From: Candidatus Sabulitectum sp. | Lineage (GTDB): Bacteria; Fermentibacterota; Fermentibacteria; Fermentibacterales; JCC-6 | NCBI GenBank assembly: GCA_029940175.1 | Contig: JAOZRM010000200.1 | Location: forward strand, 1 to 5,347 | Reading direction: 5' to 3' | Length of the DNA stretch: 5,347 nt | Shown: piece after piece, positions 1 through 3,570 of the stretch | How the letters are laid out: each line of letters starts with the position of its first letter | Position numbering within the stretch: the stretch's first letter is position 1 | Program-made: the position numbers and the translations under genes | The notes under the pieces: model-generated | Told to the model about the DNA's origin: nothing | The model's database searches: none | What the model saw: only the letters and a program-made list of their open reading frames with translations

Positions 1-54
1 ACCTCCGACCTAGTGGTTAACAGCCACCCGCTCTGCCAACTGAGCTATCGAGGC
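1..54 (-). tRNA. tRNA-Asn (GTT anticodon), 3' end cut by window edge
   Basis: Read on the minus strand, the sequence folds as a tRNA. The 5' acceptor strand is GCCTCGA (54-48), followed by TA and a D arm with GCTC/GAGC stem and the GG of the D loop. The anticodon arm pairs GGTGG with CCACT (one G-U pair) around the loop CTGTTAA. The anticodon GTT lies at 21-19 and specifies asparagine. The variable loop AGGTC and the 5' strand of the T stem (GGAGG) follow, and the window then ends. About 22 bases (T loop, 3' T stem, 3' acceptor strand) lie outside. It sits alone downstream of a terminator and has its own promoter. Confidence 0.95.
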
Positions 55-58
55 ACTG

Positions 59-68
59 CGCCGAGGCG
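59..68 (-). other. Small hairpin in the tRNA leader
   Basis: The sequence CGCC-TC-GGCG forms a short inverted repeat (in practice a three-pair stem with a CTCG loop) between the promoter and the mature tRNA 5' end. The leader also contains GCCTCG (67-62), identical to the first six bases of the tRNA acceptor strand (54-49). The leader hairpin could keep that duplicate from competing for the acceptor 3' strand. Its function is inference. Confidence 0.3.
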
Positions 69-70
69 GT

Positions 71-99
71 AATATCGGAATCCCGTTCAGGTTTGTCAA
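71..99 (-). promoter_or_regulatory. Sigma-70-like promoter of the tRNA-Asn gene
   Basis: On the minus strand there is a perfect -35 box TTGACA (99-94), a 17-base spacer and a -10 box GATATT (76-71, four of six consensus bases). The bases after the -10 box are ACCGCC, a GC-rich discriminator of the kind seen at stable-RNA promoters under stringent control. Transcription would begin near 63-65, about ten bases before the mature tRNA 5' end. The -35 box starts only a few bases past the preceding terminator, so the two units are tightly packed but separated. Confidence 0.75.
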
Positions 100-102
100 T
101 AG

Positions 103-130
103 AAAACCCGGAGTTTGAACTCCGGGTTTT
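103..130 (-). terminator. Rho-independent terminator after the beta-propeller gene
   Basis: This is a near-perfect inverted repeat with arms 103-115 and 118-130. It has a GC-rich core (CCCGGAG/CTCCGGG) flanked by A4 and T4. On the minus strand the hairpin ends GGGTTTTCTATT, giving a short U tract. It begins 18 bases after the stop codon of the propeller gene. Because both flanks are A/T runs it could work in both directions. It separates the propeller gene from the tRNA unit. Confidence 0.9.
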
Positions 131-148
131 CAACAGAACAGATAACAG

Positions 149-751
149 CTAGATCTTAACCATGTCCAGGATAGCGGTTGCTCCCTGATCATCTCTTACA
201 ACAAACACATAGTTTCCAGCAGGAGCTGATGAATTCCATGTCCAGGATCCCTGGAAATTATCAGTTTCAATCTGACGACCATGCATGTCAAAGATAGCTA
301 TTGAGGCATTAACCCCTGGCGCCTGAATTGTAACAGCACCGCTGAATGGGTTTGCGGATGGCACAACATTCAGTCCCTGAATGCTGCTACCTTCTTCAAT
401 GCCCTCCGTGAGGTCAATCTGGTAGATCTTGTCGGCATCAATGTCACTGACCCAGAGATATCCGCTTGGATCAAGAGCCATTCCTCTTGCATTTGTGACC
501 AGGTCTGTACCAATGTAATCTACCATAGTGTTATTTGTGTCATAGCACTTGATAGTAAGACTTGTGTTTTCAGAAGCTACCCAGACAAGACTGTCTGCTG
601 CATTCATTGCAATGTCGCATGTCATGGCGAAGCCCAGCAGGTAGGTAAAGTCTTTTCTTGTTGTAACTCCGGGAAGGGTGTAGTAGTAAACTCTATTCTG
701 ATTTCTTGAACCGAGGAAAACGTAGTTGCCGCTTGCGCTAAGTCCCGTCAC
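149..751 (-). CDS. C-terminal part of the beta-propeller protein with Por/type IX-like sorting domain
   Basis: This frame continues after the TGA. The first in-frame start-like codon is GTG at 751, but it has no well-placed ribosome binding site and falls inside a propeller strand (TGLSASGNYVF), so independent initiation is doubtful. Residues 1-115 of this part hold further strands, including ARGMALDPSGYLWVSDIDADKIYQ split over 88-111, the typical inner strand of an NHL-like blade. Residues about 127-200 form a separate domain with ANPFSG, IAIFDMHGRQI and PAGNYVFVVRD. This matches the general pattern of C-terminal sorting domains of type IX-secreted proteins (PNPF..., y-d-x-x-G-r, aGxYxvr, final k-v-k-i). 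Without translation past the TGA, the export signal and this domain would be uncoupled. Confidence 0.55.
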   Translation of the reverse strand: MTGLSASGNYVFLGSRNQNRVYYYTLPGVTTRKDFTYLLGFAMTCDIAMNAADSLVWVASENTSLTIKCYDTNNTMVDYIGTDLVTNARGMALDPSGYLWVSDIDADKIYQIDLTEGIEEGSSIQGLNVVPSANPFSGAVTIQAPGVNASIAIFDMHGRQIETDNFQGSWTWNSSAPAGNYVFVVRDDQGATAILDMVKI

Positions 752-764
752 CGACGAGACAGGG
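744..764 (-). other. Hairpin with bulged U just downstream of the in-frame TGA
   Basis: On the minus strand, CCC-T-GTC pairs with GAC-GGG around an eight-base loop TCGTCGGT, leaving one T unpaired on the 5' side. It begins 5 bases after the TGA, and the loop begins 12 bases after it. A bulged U plus GU in the loop is reminiscent of bacterial SECIS elements. The stem is only six pairs and the loop lies at or just closer than the usual distance from the UGA, so this may be chance. Confidence 0.25.
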
Positions 765-769
765 TTTCC

Positions 770-1123
770 TCAACCACCGCACATATCCACCATACCGAGA
801 TAATCACCGGATGGGGAATACTTGAAAACGTAACCACTAGTGCCATACCAGCCACCGCAGAGAACCATGTTGTTGGTTTCAGAGTAAGCCAGACCGGTTG
901 GTACAATTGTTGTTACATGACTAAAATAGAAACTGCTGATAACAGCACCAGTTTCAGGATTGATCTCATACACATAATCAGTTAAAGCATCCATAGCCCA
1001 GAGCGATCCGTTACCCCATGCAAGACCTGATATGTTGGTATCAGGGGCATCTAGAGTTGTAATGATTGCCTTGGCTGATGCTGCAACTGCCATAATAAGA
1101 AGCAGAAAAAGAATCTTGCGCAC
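770..1123 (-). CDS. N-terminal part of the beta-propeller protein (signal peptide plus first blades)
   Basis: This is the 117-residue product if the TGA at 772-770 terminates. The start is GTG at 1123, chosen because AAGGAGG lies 6 bases upstream and the peptide opens with a classic signal sequence: Arg-Lys at 2-3, a hydrophobic core at 4-16 and a likely cleavage after an Ala-Ser-Ala or Ala-Lys-Ala site around 15-19. The mature part shows propeller strand motifs: SGLAWGNGSLWAMD (32-45), DYVYEINPETG (49-59) and PTGLAY (75-80), then a Cys-Gly-Gly-Trp motif at 89-92 and GYVFKYSPSG (97-106). These give roughly two blades, too few for a closed propeller. On its own this fragment would probably be unstable. 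Confidence 0.6.
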   Translation of the reverse strand: MRKILFLLLIMAVAASAKAIITTLDAPDTNISGLAWGNGSLWAMDALTDYVYEINPETGAVISSFYFSHVTTIVPTGLAYSETNNMVLCGGWYGTSGYVFKYSPSGDYLGMVDMCGG

Positions 1124-1129
1124 AGCGCA

Positions 1130-1136
1130 CCTCCTT
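1130..1136 (-). promoter_or_regulatory. Ribosome binding site that sets the GTG start of the propeller gene
   Basis: The minus strand has AAGGAGG followed by the six-base spacer TGCGCT and then GTG at 1123-1121. The nearest downstream in-frame ATG (1093-1091) would remove the charged and first hydrophobic part of the signal peptide, so GTG is the start. Confidence 0.85.
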
Positions 1137-1155
1137 AGAGTTGTTTGTAGTTACA

Positions 1156-1217
1156 TCCATATGGAACATACTATGTTTCCTGAAACGCTGCAATAGAAGG
1201 ATGCACCATTTCAGGAA
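1156..1217. repeat. Cluster of palindromes in the gap upstream of the propeller gene
   Basis: Three palindromic elements are packed here. TCCATATGGA (1156-1165) is a perfect 10-base palindrome. AACATA-C-TATGTT (1165-1177) is a perfect 6+1+6 inverted repeat lying on the candidate -10 box. TTCCTGAAA (1177-1185) and TTTCAGGAA (1209-1217) are perfect 9-base inverted arms. Each long arm is also roughly palindromic in itself (TTTC-NN-GAAA), and their centres are about 33 bases apart, close to three helical turns. One lies between the candidate -35 and -10 boxes and the other upstream of the -35. The layout suggests regulator binding sites, but this is inference. Confidence 0.4.
1165..1193 (-). promoter_or_regulatory. 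Possible promoter of the propeller gene
   Basis: The 213-base gap upstream of this gene has no terminator that I can recognise after the cyclotransferase. Its best promoter match on the minus strand is TTGCAG (1193-1188), a 17-base spacer and TATGTT (1170-1165, four of six -10 bases). The resulting leader would be about 35 bases, ending at the strong ribosome binding site. The -35 box is poor (three of six), so confidence is low, but it coincides with the palindrome cluster. Confidence 0.35.
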
Positions 1218-1336
1218 CCTTCTAAAGAACCCGGAGAATGGGGAATAGTTTCATACTGTGGTTTCTTTGCATTTTCTGTTGATAAAGAATCAGATAATCG
1301 GGTGCTGAATATCCGGTTGTATTTCTGTTTGGATTA

Positions 1337-2011
1337 TCAGTCATCCCCGACATCAATAATCAGAGTAATTGGCCAGTTCTTTCCAGTGCAGTAAAGAAAT
1401 CCATCTCCAGTGGAGGCAACCCCATTAAGCACTCCAGTTGTTACAGGAGCCACATTACCAAGGTTAATAAACCTTTCAACGTGGCCATCCTCAGGATTGA
1501 TGAACAGTATCCTACTGGTGCGCCACTGGTTGGCCAGTATCTGGCCGTTGAAGTATTCCAGTTCATTAAGGAAGAATTGGGGCACGCCGTTTAGGGTGAC
1601 GGATATTGAGTCACTTACAGAGAAATCACCTGGATCTCTGAACCTGAGGATTGCAGTACCATCACTCTGAACCAGATATTCACCAGTGTAGCAGATTCCC
1701 CAGCCTTCTGTATTCAGATAGAATTCACCTTCGATCTCCATGGTCCATGGATTTAAAACGAATGCAATGTTTTCGCGCCAGGTGAGGAGACATACAGTTG
1801 AATCATCCAGAAAGGTAAAGCCTTCAGCAAAGACAGATTCAGGGAGTCGGAGTAAACCCAGAATTTCACCTGTTTCAAGGTCAGTCTTTCTGAAAGTGGA
1901 CTGGCCGTAAATGCCGGTACTCTCCCATAGATAACCTGATCGTATTTCCAGTCCCTGAGTAAAAGCGCCCGGGTCATGAGGAATCATCCCCATAACACCG
2001 GGCGCAGACAT
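1337..2011 (-). CDS. Glutamine cyclotransferase (glutaminyl-peptide cyclotransferase, plant/bacterial type)
   Basis: The enzyme cyclises N-terminal glutamine of peptides and proteins to pyroglutamate with release of ammonia. Family hallmarks are plain: HDPGAFTQGLE (12-22), LWESTGIYGQST (28-39) with the conserved Glu30, EGWGICY (102-108), SDGTA (116-120), LNELEYFNGQILANQW (148-163), VLNGVA (194-199) and TGKNWP (209-214). These mark the five-bladed propeller family also known from papaya. The coordinates begin at the first canonical start, ATG 2011, but this start is doubtful because it has no ribosome binding site. The same frame stays open upstream and encodes RRK followed by TVVLSLLSLLM, a good signal peptide, with a GGAGG at 2049-2045 inside the end of the M48 gene. 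No ATG, GTG or TTG exists in that extension; ATC at 2056 is the nearest rare-start candidate. The end is TGA directly followed by TAA. Identity is firm; the start is not. Confidence 0.9.
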   Translation of the reverse strand: MSAPGVMGMIPHDPGAFTQGLEIRSGYLWESTGIYGQSTFRKTDLETGEILGLLRLPESVFAEGFTFLDDSTVCLLTWRENIAFVLNPWTMEIEGEFYLNTEGWGICYTGEYLVQSDGTAILRFRDPGDFSVSDSISVTLNGVPQFFLNELEYFNGQILANQWRTSRILFINPEDGHVERFINLGNVAPVTTGVLNGVASTGDGFLYCTGKNWPITLIIDVGDD

Positions 2012-2034
2012 AAGCAGAGAAAGAAGAGAGAGAA

Positions 2035-3033
2035 CTACTGTCTTCCTCCGGAGGATGTGCCGCCGCTTGTATTTGAACGACCACCAGTATCTGTAGAGGA
2101 TCTTCCTGAATCTGAAGATCCTGATCTGTCCGACGATTCGCCGCCTCTGGAAGAAGGCTGGGTAGTTCCTGCGTTGGTGTACCTCTCGGTGAATCTGGCT
2201 GTTCTTACAGCGATTTCATCTGCTGTCGGTGAGGAAAGAGAACTTGATTCTATCTCACTCAGAACCCACTGCACTCTGTCTGAAGGTGCAGGGTGAGTCT
2301 GCCAGAAACCCGGGCCAGTTGTACTTGTGATGCCATCCATGCGGGTGAGTACTGTTGCAAGTGCCATTGGATCGAAACCTGCTCTGGCCAGAATGTGAAC
2401 AGCAAGACTGTCTGCCTGTTGTTCCGAGTCACGGCTGTAGCCTCGTGTGACAAGATTCATTGTGATATCATCAACCACATCGCCGTAGTTGTCAGAGAGT
2501 TCCTGTACGTCGTCACTGCCAAGATGCTGTGCACCTTCATGGCCAAGAGTAGTCCAGGCTGATGTAAGCTTGGCTTTTTCCACAGACTGGATCCCATGGC
2601 TTAAAGCAATGTGAGCTGCCTCATGAGCCAGTATTGCCGCAAGTTCATCCTCGTTCTGTGCAAGGTCACAGAGACCTTTGTTAAGCAGTACAATGCCACC
2701 GGGGCATGATAGAGCATTGATTCCCTGGTCGTCCAGGATCATGAAGTGCCAGCCGCCATAGGTGAATGGCATGGGAGAAAAGCCTGCTACTGCAGCTCCC
2801 ACTTCATTTACATAGGTAACTGCATCCCAGTTCATCATAGGAGTGGATGTTGCAAGAATATTGGCTGCAACAGCTCGTCCGATGTAATACTCTTCAGTTG
2901 CTGTTATCTCACGGTTAGCTTCATCAAATGCCTGGTAGACAGTAACAGCACTGGCAACCTCATCACTTTCAACTATGTCTACTATATCACCAAGGCCGAA
3001 GGCGATCATTGCAATAATAAGTATTGACGTCAT
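2035..3033 (-). CDS. Exported M48-family zinc metallopeptidase
   Basis: This 332-residue protein has the zinc site HEAAH (137-141; His137, His141, catalytic Glu138) and the third-ligand motif SEQQAD (Glu204, Asp208). The WQTHPAPSDRV segment at 244-254 is typical of M48C enzymes such as BepA/LoiP, which degrade misfolded outer-membrane or periplasmic proteins. The N-terminus has a hydrophobic stretch (3-15) acting as signal or anchor, unusually without positive charges before it. Residues about 292-332 are a Ser/Gly/Thr/Arg/Asp-rich low-complexity tail absent from the family core. The start overlaps the stop of the SH3-like gene as ATGA and has AAGGAGG 6 bases upstream, so translation is probably coupled. 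The cyclotransferase follows directly. Substrates cannot be read from sequence. Confidence 0.93.
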   Translation of the reverse strand: MTSILIIAMIAFGLGDIVDIVESDEVASAVTVYQAFDEANREITATEEYYIGRAVAANILATSTPMMNWDAVTYVNEVGAAVAGFSPMPFTYGGWHFMILDDQGINALSCPGGIVLLNKGLCDLAQNEDELAAILAHEAAHIALSHGIQSVEKAKLTSAWTTLGHEGAQHLGSDDVQELSDNYGDVVDDITMNLVTRGYSRDSEQQADSLAVHILARAGFDPMALATVLTRMDGITSTTGPGFWQTHPAPSDRVQWVLSEIESSSLSSPTADEIAVRTARFTERYTNAGTTQPSSRGGESSDRSGSSDSGRSSTDTGGRSNTSGGTSSGGRQ

Positions 3034-3509
3034 TGTGAGCCTCCTTCAATAAGAAGACCTTCAACCAGAAATACCTCTAGATCTGCCGGCTCCACAGTAA
3101 TGTTCTCTATGGCATCCACTTCATCCCATGGAAGATCTTTGCCTGAGGCATATGTACTTTCCACGTCACTGTTAAAACCTCGTCCTGCCAGCATGATCAT
3201 GTCGCTGTCATCGGTACCCTGAGAACCCTGTGAAAGAACCGCTCCAGTTAAAGCAGTTGTGTGGGCCCAGCCCTCAATTCCATTACTGGCTTCAATACTG
3301 AACCAGTCTCCCTGCTCACCGGTAACATCCACAACCGAACCGAAAACAAGTTCTCCAACCGGCTGGGCATAGAAAACGGGAGTGGGGAAGATGTACTGTT
3401 CCCGGATCATGACCGTAGCAGTACCACCCACTTCAATCGGTGTATCCTCTGCGATTGCGCTTCCTGCAAGTAGTGCAAGAGCCACAATAAGCATAATTAA
3501 AACCTTCAT
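3030..3509 (-). CDS. Small exported SH3-like domain protein, partner gene of the M48 peptidase
   Basis: The start ATG at 3509 gives a 159-residue protein. It is preferred over the in-frame TTG at 3524 because AGGAGG lies between the two and serves the ATG. Residues 1-20 are a clear signal peptide (Lys2, hydrophobic core, Ser-Ala-Ile-Ala cleavage site). Residues about 29-90 resemble a bacterial SH3 domain: VMIREQ, then GELVFGSVVDVTGEQGDWF and GIEGWAH, the usual order of such modules. Residues 104-155 form a second conserved-looking region with AGRGFNSDVE, DAIENITVEPADLEVFLVEG and a Gly-rich end. I do not recognise a named family for this half. SH3-like modules often bind peptides or cell-wall material. 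The overlap with the M48 gene suggests it helps position or regulate that peptidase, which is inference. Confidence 0.85.
   Translation of the reverse strand: MKVLIMLIVALALLAGSAIAEDTPIEVGGTATVMIREQYIFPTPVFYAQPVGELVFGSVVDVTGEQGDWFSIEASNGIEGWAHTTALTGAVLSQGSQGTDDSDMIMLAGRGFNSDVESTYASGKDLPWDEVDAIENITVEPADLEVFLVEGLLIEGGSQ
3040..3046 (-). promoter_or_regulatory. Ribosome binding site of the M48 gene inside the SH3-like gene
   Basis: AAGGAGG is followed by the six-base spacer CTCACA and ATG at 3033. It lies within the last codons of the upstream gene (encoding Glu-Gly-Gly). This, with the ATGA overlap, confirms the M48 start and supports coupled translation of the pair. Confidence 0.85.
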
Positions 3510-3513
3510 ATTC

Positions 3514-3519
3514 CCTCCT
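3514..3519 (-). promoter_or_regulatory. Ribosome binding site deciding the SH3-like gene start
   Basis: AGGAGG is followed by GAAT and ATG at 3509. It is downstream of the alternative TTG (3524), which therefore cannot be the start served by this site. The 61-base gap back to the cyclase stop is AT-rich, with two TTTACA copies (3566-3561 and 3556-3551). It shows no convincing -10 box and no terminator, so this gene may be co-transcribed with the cyclase. Confidence 0.8.
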
Positions 3520-3570
3520 GTCAATATGATTTACTTTTCATCAGAATCTGTGTAAATATATGTAAAGAAT

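Larger units (their letters stand above)
149..1123 (-). pseudogene. Exported beta-propeller protein with sorting-type C-terminus, interrupted by in-frame TGA
   Basis: Taken as a whole, this is one reading frame of 324 codons from a GTG start to a TAG stop, broken only by a TGA at codon 118 (772-770). Both sides share the same frame, with no frameshift. The joined product has a signal peptide, repeated propeller strands of the NHL/SMP-30 style and a C-terminal secretion-type domain, which is a normal complete architecture. The codons around the break read Cys-Gly-Gly-stop-Gly-Asn-Pro. A close copy of the motif upstream, at 859-848, reads Cys-Gly-Gly-Trp with TGG. A Trp codon mutated by one G-to-A change is therefore the simplest explanation. 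Sequencing error, stop read-through or recoding remain possible. The exact ligand or role of the propeller is unknown. Confidence 0.7.

Noticed and set aside
149..1123. Genome-wide reassignment of UGA to an amino acid
   Set aside because: Within this window UGA also ends the SH3-like gene in a regular ATGA overlap and the cyclotransferase as TGA TAA, and Trp is encoded by TGG throughout. One interrupted gene is not enough evidence.
1293..1338. Inverted repeat GATAATC/GATTATC right after the cyclotransferase stop as a terminator
   Set aside because: It has only seven A/T-rich pairs with a 32-base loop and no U tract, so it would not terminate well.
1976..2296. Plus-strand reading frame of 106 codons opposite the M48 gene end
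   Set aside because: It lies antisense to a clearly real metallopeptidase and cyclotransferase start, is rich in Pro/Glu/Asp as expected from the reverse of Ser/Gly codons, and has no ribosome binding site.
3528..3566. Promoter between the cyclase and the SH3-like gene (TTTACA, 17 bases, TAAATC)
   Set aside because: The -10 match is only three of six bases, and the AT-rich stretch makes chance matches likely.
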